Below are positions 33,530-42,961 of a DNA stretch of 64,000 bases, one piece after another. Each line of letters opens with the position of its first letter. Positions within the stretch are counted from its first letter, which is position 1. Location: the NCBI RefSeq assembly GCF_020360975.1, contig NW_025408668.1, positions 7,750,001 through 7,814,000 of the forward strand, in the 5' to 3' direction. The notes under the pieces are model-generated. The model was not told where the DNA came from. It ran no database searches and was given only the letters and a program-made list of their open reading frames with translations. This stretch comes from Hirsutella rhossiliensis (taxonomy: Eukaryota > Ascomycota > Sordariomycetes > Hypocreales > Ophiocordycipitaceae). Made by a program: the position numbers and the translations under genes.

Positions 33530-34669
33530 ATGGCTCAGCGACGACGCTCCGTCCCCGCCGGGCCCCTGCCGACACGCAGCCCAGGGGCCGCCATTGTGTC
33601 CTCGGACATGGTCATCGTGGCCCCGACGTCTTCATCGTCGACGCCGACAGCGGCCCAGCAACAGCCGCGCGCCGCCGCCGACCCGGGGCTGCTGGCCCGG
33701 GCCGACGCCCTGGCCAAGATGACGGTGGAGCTCAACCTGCGCGCCGTCAGCGCCCAGGCCGAGCGCCTCGAGCAGGAGCTCCGCGAGCTGGTGGTGTGCA
33801 CCGGCCAGGACAAGGAGTTCCGCAGGGCCCACGAGCAGCGCGTCACCGACGTCTGGCGCGAGATTGTGGCCGTCAGGACGCAGATGGACCAGTGCAGGGA
33901 CCGCCAGGCTGACTTCAAGGTCGAGTTTGAGAGGTGCCGCCGCGAGACGGACGACCTCCGCCAGCAGGTCCGGCGCGAGGTCAGCGGCCTGCGGGACTTG
34001 ATTGACGCCATGGCCAGCCAGCTCGATTCCTTTCCTGCAACGGCCGAGCTGGACGGCGAGTACTTGGCGGGCAGCATCCGCACAGATGGAACCCAGGATA
34101 CTCTCGAGCCGGACACGGCGTCAACGGCGCGGACAGGGCCAGCAACAGAGCGCACTCCGACGTTGGTCCATTGCCGCACAGGTTCGCTCTCCCATGGCTT
34201 CTCTCCAAACAGGTCCGCTGCCCCCTAGATCAAGGAGCTAACCGGGGACACATCGACGGCAGACTGCATCAGGCAGACCCCAAGGCGCCGCATTCAAGAA
34301 GCCATCAGCTCAACCCGCCGCTGGCACCGCGATCACAAGACCACGACTCTCGCCGACGCCGACTTTGTCGCAAACTACCTCAAGCAGCAGTCCAAGCGCG
34401 ACCCCGCCGTGGCCGTCTTGATCCAAAAAGCCATACAGAGGCACATGCACCAGCAGCACCAGCACCAGCACCAGCAGAGCGGCCGACGGCCCCGTACAGG
34501 CTCTCGGCCCAGGTCGCTCGAGGACTTTTGCCGCGACGTGACGTGGAGAGACGTGATTGAGACGGTCGAGGTGGTCCTGGTCAGGGGCCGGGACAAGGCT
34601 GCCGAGGCGCTGCGCCAGCAGGCGGGGCTATCCGCGAAGGCATGGAGCCACCCAAACGGCCCTCGCTGA
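33530..34669 (+). CDS. coiled-coil protein of unknown function, two exons
   Basis: Likely exons are 33530-34181 and 34263-34669, 352 residues; the join is frame-consistent, and the intron contains a strong GCTAAC branch point 24 nt before its CAG acceptor, while its GTTCGC donor is weak. Exon 1 carries a long heptad-like coiled coil (residues about 60-160, KMTVELNLRAVSAQAERLEQEL and onwards). Exon 2 codes a basic domain (TPRRRIQEAISSTRRW, NYLKQQSKRDPAVAVLIQKAIQRH) with a His/Gln-rich stretch (MHQQHQHQHQQ). Without splicing, exon 1 alone would end at 34228 and give 232 residues. No family is recognised. Confidence 0.65.
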
Positions 34670-35177
34670 CGAGCTGCGCGACCTGCCTCACCTGTCGTCT
34701 TGTTGCAGGGTGTCGTGCCCGCTGCCCTCGAGGATAAGCAATAGGGCTAAGTAGAGTCGCGCAGAGTGTGTCCGATGATGTGAAATGTGTGTTTTCCGGC
34801 ATGGGCCAAGGCCATATCTGATGGCTAGATGTAAATATAAAGGCTCTCTGCGTGCGCTGCGCTGCGAATGCCGTCGATTTTGTCTCCGAGCCCTATTGAG
34901 GGGAACGACCTCACGACCCGCGCGTCCGAGGGCGCAAGAAGGAAACGAGAGGATAAGGGGTAGCTGCTTGCAAAGCGCTTCAACAACTATGTGGATATCT
35001 TTGGTCCCAACGACCTCGGCGAGAAACCATGTGCCGCCCTGTACCAAAAGAAACGCCGTCCCTCTTGACGTGAAGTGGCCAGCCCGTTGGCCACCCTGCC
35101 ATTCATTGTGTCAAGTTTTCTCCTCTAGCCAATTCGACACCACAAAAACGCCGAGCGACAGACAAGACAGTCCCCTC
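34670..35177. other. convergent intergenic region
   Basis: 3' flanks of the coiled-coil gene (plus) and TAF7 (minus). No gene seen. Confidence 0.4.
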
Positions 35178-36794
35178 TCAGTCATCCGTCTCCATGCCAA
35201 TGGACGACTTCTTGAGCTCAATCTCGGAGCGCAGCTGCTTGATCTGGTTCTCGACGCGCGTGACGAGGATCTTGTTGTTCGTCTTTTCCAGGTCCTTGAT
35301 GCGCTGCTTGAGCTGCTCCTCGAGGTCCTTTATGATGTCGCGCACGCCCTGCTCCTCATCGCGCTGGGCGCGCTGGTCCTCGTCGAGGTCCTCGTCGTCA
35401 TCGTCATCATCGTCGTCGTCATCGTCGTCATCTTCCGACTCGTCGTCGTTTTCAATGCTCTCCTGCAGGGCCGCCGCGGGGGTCTCGACCTGCGCCGTCA
35501 TCGGGGTGGGCACGTCGAGGCCCGTGGCGGGCGTGCCGCCCATGATTTCGTCGGCAAAGGCGGCCTCGAGGTCGGCTTCCAGGTCGTTGTCGTCGACGTC
35601 GCCCGGGGCGAGGGACGGGGCGGCCCCGAAGAAGCTCATGCCGTCGTCGACCTCGCCCTCGGCGTCCTCGTCAGCCACGTCTTCGTCGTCGGCCTCCTGG
35701 CGGCGCTCTTCCACCCACTCCCACCTGGTCGAGACGGCCTTAGCGTCCTCGGCCAGCAGCCGCTCCACCTCGGCCTCCTTGTCCTCAATCTCCTTGCGGC
35801 TGATTGTCTTTGCGAAGCGGCGGTTGACGCAGTCGTGCATGGGTGGGGTGAGGCCGTGAGGCCACTTGAAGTTGGAGTCGATCATGGGGGGCAGGGGCGC
35901 CGTCTTGGCCTCATTGTCGTCCTTTACCTTTTGGAAGACGAGAAGCATCTGGCAGACGTCGGCCGACTTCATGAGCGACTTCTTGTCCCACGTCTTCATG
36001 GCCTCGGTGATGGTGGGCAGGTCGACCATGACGGCGGCAAAGGGCTGGCCCTTGACCGTCACGACGGCCCGCCGCGACTCCTCGTCGAAGAACTTGAGCA
36101 GAACGTCGGCGCCGCCCTGGCTCCTGGGCACCCCCATCTTGCCGTTTTCCATGCACGAGCGCACGTATTCGCAGTGTTCGCCGGGGAACATGCGCAGGAT
36201 AAACTGCTCCTCGATGGCCGGGTCGATCTCGCGGTCGCTGGCCTCGGAGTCGTAGCCGTCGCCGGGCGGGTGATGGGGCGGACGACCACGCGGCTTCAAC
36301 ACTACTTGGGTGGGGCCCGACTTGCTCGTCTGCCGAATCCTGATCTTTGCCTTGGGCGTGGCCGTGCCGCCGCCGGCCTTTTTGGCGGTGACGGCGAGCG
36401 GCAGGTCGTCGTCGTCGTCGAGGAGCGGCCGCTTCTTGCTCTCGACGAGCTTCTGCGTCGGCTTGGGCTGCCGCCCGGCCTTGGTCTTGGCCGCGGGAGG
36501 GAGCTTGTCGGCGGGCGTCGAGGGCTGCGATGCATTTATCTTGAGCTTGACCTTGCGCGGGGCGCCTTCGCCGGGCGTCGCCAGGGCCGAAGTCGTCGTC
36601 GCGAACGAAGCCAGGGGGACAGGCCGCGCGGAGGCGGGCACGGGGGCTGAGGCTGAAGCTGCGGCGGCGGCGGCGACGGCGGCAGCGGTGGTAGAAGCGT
36701 CTCCGACGAGAGACGAGGAGCGGCTGACATTGAGCTTCAGTCGGGGTTTGGGCGGCGCAGGCGTCGCTGCGCTTTCGCCATCGGGCGCGGCCAT
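35178..36794 (-). CDS. TAF7: TFIID subunit 7 (TAFII55)
   Basis: Component of the general transcription factor TFIID. Single exon, 538 residues. The N-terminal 170 residues are Ala/Pro/Lys-rich with two KLKLN/KLKIN motifs. The TAFII55 domain follows at about 200-320: EEQFILRMFPGEHCEYVRSC, then VTVKGQPFAAVMVDLPTITEAMKTWD and KSADVCQMLLVF, all characteristic. After an acidic region there is an uninterrupted run of 13 Asp (within ESEDDDD...DEDLDEDQ) and a C-terminal coiled coil (VRDIIKDLEEQLKQRIKDLE). Length and order fit fungal TAF7 orthologues. Confidence 0.95.
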   Translation of the reverse strand: MAAPDGESAATPAPPKPRLKLNVSRSSSLVGDASTTAAAVAAAAAASASAPVPASARPVPLASFATTTSALATPGEGAPRKVKLKINASQPSTPADKLPPAAKTKAGRQPKPTQKLVESKKRPLLDDDDDLPLAVTAKKAGGGTATPKAKIRIRQTSKSGPTQVVLKPRGRPPHHPPGDGYDSEASDREIDPAIEEQFILRMFPGEHCEYVRSCMENGKMGVPRSQGGADVLLKFFDEESRRAVVTVKGQPFAAVMVDLPTITEAMKTWDKKSLMKSADVCQMLLVFQKVKDDNEAKTAPLPPMIDSNFKWPHGLTPPMHDCVNRRFAKTISRKEIEDKEAEVERLLAEDAKAVSTRWEWVEERRQEADDEDVADEDAEGEVDDGMSFFGAAPSLAPGDVDDNDLEADLEAAFADEIMGGTPATGLDVPTPMTAQVETPAAALQESIENDDESEDDDDDDDDDDDDDEDLDEDQRAQRDEEQGVRDIIKDLEEQLKQRIKDLEKTNNKILVTRVENQIKQLRSEIELKKSSIGMETDD

Positions 36795-37290
36795 GATGTG
36801 TTTGGGGCCAGCTGGAGCTGGGAGAGAGAGGCGGGTCTAAGCTGCCGCGCTCTAGAGTCTCGGGCACCAGTGCCCGAGGTCCATGAGGTTTCCGGTAAGC
36901 GCTCCGATGGCTGCAATTGGGCGGTGGAGAGGAAAAGAGCGTTTAGGCGCTGTTCCGCCGGGGAAAAAGAGCACCTCGGCCTTTGCTCTGGGGTGAGGGA
37001 GTGCGAATTAAGGTAGCAAAGGCTTCTCGGTCTACGTAATAAGACACGGGTGCTTACTAAGTTGGCTGCTTGGCCACCACTGCACCTCGTTAAACCTCAG
37101 TAGTTAACTAGTCCTCCAGACTGGCTCTTTAAAAAAATCAAATTTTAAATCTCATATGAAATTGGTACTTTAAAGGCGCGGTATTCGACATGGCGTCGAC
37201 ATGGCATCGACGAGTTTATGATAAAGAGAGCTACGAGTACGTATCAGAAATCGAGGCGCCCCCGGCCAAACACTGCTCGGCGGCTGTTGC

Positions 37291-37311
37291 TGTGTGTGTG
37301 TGTGTGTGTGT
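37291..37311 (+). repeat. (TG)n dinucleotide microsatellite
   Basis: Ten and a half perfect TG units. Confidence 0.97.
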
Positions 37312-37322
37312 ATTTTCCGTCC

Positions 37323-37340
37323 AGCGGCCGTAAGGCCGCT
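37323..37340 (+). other. 7-bp perfect hairpin closed by a GTAA tetraloop
   Basis: AGCGGCC-GTAA-GGCCGCT. In RNA the loop GUAA belongs to the stable GNRA class. It lies in non-coding sequence; no transcript is known from the window. Confidence 0.5.
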
Positions 37341-38596
37341 CAGGTCCCGGTGGGGCACAGGACGTGCTGAGCTAGGCTATCGAGAAAATCCTGCCACAGT
37401 AGGCCTCACCCAGCGCTTCTTGCAAGGCCTCGCAAGGGCGAGCTGTCGGGCTCAATCCCCGGAGACGGCTTTCCTACCCTCCACCGGTAGGTTGTCGCTA
37501 AGCCCGTCAATACAAGTGTCCGTGGCTATCCTCTGCAGCCAGCCTTCCCGAAGTCCATCCAGCATTTCATCGGCTCTAAGGCGCTCAGTGTCGGAGCCTG
37601 GTGCCCGTCAGCGGGTCGTCCAGGCGCGTGGCGATTGCCACAATGGTCAACCCTTGGTTTTGTCCGGTCAGAATTCTCTCGCTCTCGCTAACGCTGCTGT
37701 CGCAGTGCATGCTTCGGTAACCAGGCGATGGAAATAGCGCAGGAGCGGCGGCAGGAAAACCCTCGAAGGAATCAGAGGCTGTCGTGCAGCTTGCCTTCAG
37801 GAGAAAAACCTGCGCAACCAGCCACCGTTGTTTAGAAGGGCGGGCCTTCAATACCCACAGCTCCTTGGTTCCGAAGGAAGCTGTGAGGTCCGTGTGGACG
37901 TGTTGTCGAGACCGGCTTTGCAGAGGAATATGAACTCTCCTAATGTCTTCCTCTGTGCTGTTAGGGCCACGATGGACCCGGGCAGCAAAAGCGCGGTCGG
38001 GTGGCCTGCAAATCCGGCCCCCTGCTAGCGAGCCGCTAACAGCTCTGACGGGGGAAGAATTTTTACAGGGGAGAGTTGCGGCGGCTGTTGCTTGAATGCT
38101 CCGTGTGACGTGTAGGGTAGTCCGGGACCCGCGGGCGCCCTCCGTCGTCATTTCGTGCAGACAAGACGGGAGCATCCCTCACCCAGCGCTGGCCAGTAAT
38201 GAACAAGGAACCCCATCTCCCATTGCATTCACGTCACTGTTCTCGGAGCAAAAGTCTTGCAACTGCCGTCGTCAAGCCCAAGGGCAAGGGCGGGATATAT
38301 AAACGAAAGAGGTATCTGTCTGCTTTTTCCTTCCCCCCACACATGTTCAAGCTTATCGGCTCAGCCGACCGTGTGTATAAAAACGCCATCCAAATGCTCT
38401 TCAACGCCTCATAAAACTTTCATCCGCTGAGTTGCGTCTTCCCTCTGACCCCTTGAGCGCACCAGCACAGCCATCACCAGTGCTGATGGAGGATGTCAGA
38501 CTGGACCGCGCATGCTGTTTCTGGTATCCAAAGAACAAAAGGAAAAAGGAAAAGAAAGGCAAGGACGAGGAGGCCGAGGGAAAGAGAAGTCTCCCC

Positions 38597-40432
38597 CTAC
38601 CAGCCGAGCCCGCTCCACCCATATCCCCCGTCCACGTTGACCCAGGCGCCCTGCTCCATGGCGCGCTCCCAGCCCATCATGACGCCCAGCAGCCTGCAGC
38701 CCATGGCGCTCACGGCACAGACGACTCTGTCGCTGGCCCCCGCCAGGACGGCCAGGTCCATCATATACGCCCGGCCGATGAAGCCGCGTAACCTCAACGT
38801 CTCCTGCGACGGCGCCGTGGCCGGCTCCGGACCGTCGCCGGGTACCGATGTGGCCGCCGTCTTCTTGCGGTCGTCGCCCAGGTTCCAGAACATGAGGGCG
38901 AAGAAGCCCCCATCCCACCCCTGCGCCTCTTCCACGAAGCGGTGCAGGATGCGTGGGTTGGGCACCGCCTTCTCCACCGCTTCCTTGGAGGCAAGGCGAA
39001 TGCGCTGCTGCGCCAGCACGGCGTCGGACAAGTCGGGTTCTCGATGCACCGCGGGATCGTCCGAGGCAATCACCGTGATGGCCTTGGGTTGCGGATCCTT
39101 GATGCCGCTTTGGTTGTGGTGCGATTCGACGAGTTGCTGCGCGTGCCTGGCAAAGACCTCTGTCGGGATATAGGTGCCGCGATACTGGTACTCGAGCGGG
39201 TGTCGATCGCCTCGTCGAATGTGGAGGCCAATGATGGGTGCTCCGTGGGATATCTTGTCACCCTTCTTAGCCTCGCCCTGAAGCTCCTTGATTCTCTGAT
39301 GGACATAATCTTGGTCTTCCTTGATGAGTGCAAAGAGATGTCCATGTCCGGTCCGGGCGAGCTCGAACAGGTCCTGTTGTGCGGTGGCCATGCCCGTGAT
39401 GCGGTCGTGTCTGGCGAGCAGGTCCGGCAGGACATGTCTCGCTGTGGCAGTTGAGACGACGAGATGGCGAGCCTGAGCAGGGCATGGCAACATCTGGTGG
39501 CGAAGAGGCGGCCGGCAGTCGGGCAGTGGAGGCGGCTGGAAGATGTCGGTGTAGGCGCCGTAAGCCCACCGGGAGTCATCGACAAAAAAGCCCCTGCCCT
39601 GCTCCTTTGCCAGTGCGTAGAGGGTCCACATGGTCATGAGCGAAGCGCCCAGGCCAGCATCCGAGCTCTCCATGACAAAGGTCAGGGAGCTCCGGCACAC
39701 GGGCGTTCCGGCCATGGACTCCCAATTCAACCCGACAAAGTGGCCCGAGTGCCGGGGCTGCCTGTCCTTTGGCACGGGGGGTAGCAGGCCGGTGCGCTCG
39801 GCGTCGTCGACGTCGACAAAGTAAGCGTCTGGCCTGTCGTGCGCCAGCATCTCGTGGTCCGTCAGCGGGGGCTTGTTGTGGAGATCGCGGGCGTGGGCCG
39901 AGACCTCGCGGCATCGGCCGCTCATGCCGGCATACTCGTTGATGGAGAGGGGAAAGTCGTAGTCACGGGGAATGGCGACGGTCCATTTGGGTCGTTGGCC
40001 ACGGTCGCTGACGACAATGGGCGTGGGGAAGTCGGGGACGGTGTCCTGTCCGACCATCTCAAACTCGTCACTGGGAACGTGCGGCAAGACGGTCTGCATG
40101 GGCCAGCCGTCGCCCCAGACGAGGGCCAGCAAGTAGAAGATGGCGACGAGGGCGCCGAGGTAAAAGAGACGGCGCAGGATCCAGCTCGGGCGGGCGGCGA
40201 AGATTTGCGAGGAGCGGCGGCGCGGGGGCTGGACGAGGGCGGGCAAGCTGGGAGAGGGCGGAGGCGAGAAGAGAAGATGGTTGAAGTTGAAGCGAGACGA
40301 GGTGGCCGAGAGGGAGCCGGCGACGCGTTCCTGGTGGTTGTAGGAGGCAGCGCGGCGCAGGTTCATCCTTGGCGGCGCAACCATGACCTTGGCGTGCGTC
40401 GAGACCGACGAGAGGTCGAGGCGGGGCGCCAT
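38597..40432 (-). CDS. type II membrane glycosyltransferase, fucosyltransferase-like
   Basis: Single exon, 611 residues. The N-terminal 85 residues are basic and probably cytosolic; one membrane helix follows (RLFYLGALVAIFYLLALVWG, about residues 88-107), giving the type II topology of Golgi enzymes. The luminal part contains GLNWESMAGTPVCRSSLTF, GLGASLMTMWTLYALAKEQGR (an acceptor or fold motif seen in such enzymes) and IIGLHIRRGDR, which matches the basic donor-binding motif H-R-R of alpha-1,6- and O-fucosyltransferases (GT23/GT65/GT68 superfamily). Close to the C-terminus are ASDRVVCAVSAMGCRLLGVMMGW and GGYGW. Likely GDP-sugar-dependent, but neither donor nor acceptor is proven. Confidence 0.8.
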   Translation of the reverse strand: MAPRLDLSSVSTHAKVMVAPPRMNLRRAASYNHQERVAGSLSATSSRFNFNHLLFSPPPSPSLPALVQPPRRRSSQIFAARPSWILRRLFYLGALVAIFYLLALVWGDGWPMQTVLPHVPSDEFEMVGQDTVPDFPTPIVVSDRGQRPKWTVAIPRDYDFPLSINEYAGMSGRCREVSAHARDLHNKPPLTDHEMLAHDRPDAYFVDVDDAERTGLLPPVPKDRQPRHSGHFVGLNWESMAGTPVCRSSLTFVMESSDAGLGASLMTMWTLYALAKEQGRGFFVDDSRWAYGAYTDIFQPPPLPDCRPPLRHQMLPCPAQARHLVVSTATARHVLPDLLARHDRITGMATAQQDLFELARTGHGHLFALIKEDQDYVHQRIKELQGEAKKGDKISHGAPIIGLHIRRGDRHPLEYQYRGTYIPTEVFARHAQQLVESHHNQSGIKDPQPKAITVIASDDPAVHREPDLSDAVLAQQRIRLASKEAVEKAVPNPRILHRFVEEAQGWDGGFFALMFWNLGDDRKKTAATSVPGDGPEPATAPSQETLRLRGFIGRAYMMDLAVLAGASDRVVCAVSAMGCRLLGVMMGWERAMEQGAWVNVDGGYGWSGLGW

Positions 40433-42961
40433 GGTGTCGGTCTGGTCAAGACGACGGTGTCGACAGCAGCGGAGGCATGGGTATAAGAAGAAGTTGTCAG
40501 ATGCGGAGGGAATGAAATCTTTGACGACCGGGAGTGGGGGCGGTCAAGATGGAAGAGGACGAGCAGCAGCAGGATCGGCCAGTACCAGCCAGCCGGCCAG
40601 CCAGCCAGCCAGTCAGCCAGTCAGCTCGAGGGGATACGCGGCGTGTCAGAAACATGCCATGTTAGCAAGTTCCCGCCCCAAAGACACGATGCGCTGATCG
40701 TCATACAGAAGGCCGGGCCAACGGTGAGGATGAGAGAAGCAAGAGGTGGTGGTGCGGTGGGTGCATGTATGTACGGCACTGTAGTATTCGAGCCTACTGT
40801 ACAGAGTACTCAGTGTACTGTACGTACAGTAATTACTCCGTACATAATTACAGTGCATACTACACACGGGCGGCCAGGGCAGGATCGGGCCGCATTCTCG
40901 ACGATCTTATTGCTCAAGGCCGGCAGCAATAGGCGAAGGGGGGGTGTCACCGGAAATGGCCCTTGCTGTGGGCTATCATGACTCGACGCGGCGCCCAACC
41001 GCCCTCTTTTGCCGATCGCCGGACCAAGGCAGAGGGGAGGGACGGGGGACAAAGCCGACGGGAGGGAGAGAAGCTCCCCCATTTTGCCTGCGGGATAGGA
41101 TGATTTTCGACCAGTCCGCCGCACGAGAGAGCCTGTGCGGGAGGAGACTGAGGAGAACCATTCGGCAACTCCACCCACGTGAAACCAGAGCGCAGCGCTT
41201 CCATGGCGCATCCCATCGACGCGACATGTCCGGCGCTGCGAGCGCATGACTGCCCGGGGCAAAGGGAGGACCCCGGGGCTCATTTGTACTACTGTAGCCT
41301 GTGCAGTGCTGTAGCCTGTACTGTAGGCCTTCGACAGCTTGAGCCGACGCCCACTGACCACTGACCAGACAAGAGGTCAAGAGCCCACTCTCAGTGGACC
41401 CGTCTGTCGTCATACCGCCGCCGCCATGAAACGCCCCCCAGCACCCGACGGTCCCCGGACTTGTAAGGCATTTTGGCATCAGAGTACCCGTACCCGCAGC
41501 TTTGTGCCTGCCTCTAGAAAGCTACCCAATTGGCGGGTATTTCCTTTTGTCAAACCAGGTGGTTTCTGGTGCTAACAGGTACACAAACCGAGAGTACCTT
41601 CTCCCCACTCCTCAAGTAGCGGAACCTGTCGAATGCAGACTGCCTCCCCGTCCCGTTTCACCATTCGGGCCCCTGAGCTGCAAGGGTTCTTGCAGGGGCG
41701 ATGCAGAGCGCAACCCGCGTGATTACATAACGTCACATGGCAAAGGCCCGTCAACCCCCATGAATCTGAACAAGGGGGAGAAAAGAGCAAGTCCGAAATC
41801 CAATCTTGCCTCGTATAAATTACATGATGCCCAGGGATCTGCGGGATGCAACCCGAGAGCATGGCGGTTCCCCCAACCTCGAGGAAACAAGCAAACGCCA
41901 AGAAGACGGAAGGAAAAAGAAGAGTACGGGGAAATGCAAGACCACCGACGACCCGGCTTTGCAGGAGCGGGAGCGGGAGCGGGAGTGCAAAACAAGCGAG
42001 AACGCCCAACGAGGGAAAATGAAGAAACGGAAACCATTTGGACCGCACGCACATGGCACACGGGCAGAGGGGGGGTTAAGGGGGGGTAATTAGGGCCTTG
42101 TGCGTTCCCGACTCATGTTTCCGTGCTTCCTCTGCTCCCCCTGCTGCAGCTGAAAACACATGGCCATCATGAATGAGTGCAGCTCTCCCCTGCCAACAGT
42201 TTACACAGCCCGTTTTGTATATCTCCGTTGGTCGTTACGGAGTACCATCTTTTAACTTACACGCCACAAGCTCAACCAAGCAAGACACTGCAAGAGACAC
42301 TGCAACATAGCCCGCTCGCCCACAAGAGCCTGCCCTATACATCTCCATGGATGAGCCACCTCTCGACTGTCAACTTCAAAAGAGAGCCAACTTGAGCGTC
42401 ACCACTTCTCGTCCATTCACCGTCTACCTCTGCTCACTCAATATTGGCGGTACATGTCTCTTCCGTCTTCCCATTACCGTCATTACACAAATTCCTCGTA
42501 ATCCTTGGCCGCCATGCCTCGAGTTTGGACATCTCTCCAACAAGAAAACTAAGGGTCAACAAAGAAAGAAATCGCCATGTGGCACTGCCATCCGGCCGAG
42601 TGAGTGTAGACACCGCCTCCCTTTTCTGTCTCGCACTCCCATGAGCAAAGTCACAAAACGCCCATTCCCGTCGTCTGCCAAGCCGAGCAAATCGACTGTC
42701 ACTCCAGCCCGGCGTCCTCGGCTCTCAAGCATCAAGCCAGAGAGAGACAAACTATTCCTCCCACCCACAGCTCGGCCGTCCAGTCGTCTTGTCCGACAGA
42801 GAGCGCCAAATTAAAAAGAAACTTGGGTATAACGCAACGCAAATTCTGTAACGACAGCTTCCTACTCCCAAACTCCGTCACGCTCACGGCGCACAGACGC
42901 CGTGAGCCTGCCAGGGGTATCGGCCCAAGTATCATCAAACAGCCCGCCCGTCTCCTCGTCA
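40433..42961. other. 2.5 kb intergenic region
   Basis: No exon is supported. It begins with the promoter of the fucosyltransferase-like gene, where CCAG/TCAG tetranucleotide repeats occur (40586-40625). A cluster of GTAC palindromes lies at 40790-40860, including the perfect 16-bp TACTGTACGTACAGTA at 40816-40831. Short repeats CTGTAGCCTGTGCAG / CTGTAGCCTGTACTG occur at about 41290-41330, and G-runs at 42067-42090. The right end is the kinesin 3' flank. Confidence 0.5.
40586..40625 (+). repeat. imperfect CCAG/TCAG tetranucleotide repeat
   Basis: Repeated GCCAGCCAGCCAGTCAGCCAGTCAG sequence some 150-190 bp upstream of the minus-strand start codon at 40432. Confidence 0.85.

Larger units (their letters stand above)
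36795..38596. other. 1.8 kb gene-free stretch with an AT-rich island and a hairpin
   Basis: It separates the TAF7 promoter from the 3' end of the fucosyltransferase-like gene. No coding region is supported. Contents: an AT-rich block (about 37070-37170), a near duplication GACATGGCGTC / GACATGGCATC (37188-37208), a TG dinucleotide run (37291-37311), a perfect 7-bp hairpin with GTAA loop (37323-37340), and two TATA-like boxes (about 38296 and 38377) not followed by an obvious gene. Confidence 0.5.

Noticed and set aside
34785..36650. A 621-codon open frame on the plus strand
   Set aside because: It is antisense to TAF7; its Leu/Val/Arg/His-rich composition is the mirror of TAF7 GC-rich codons and it has no domain pattern.
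37585..38175. A 196-codon minus-strand frame, considered as a decayed element
   Set aside because: No retroelement or transposase motif is recognisable in the translation.
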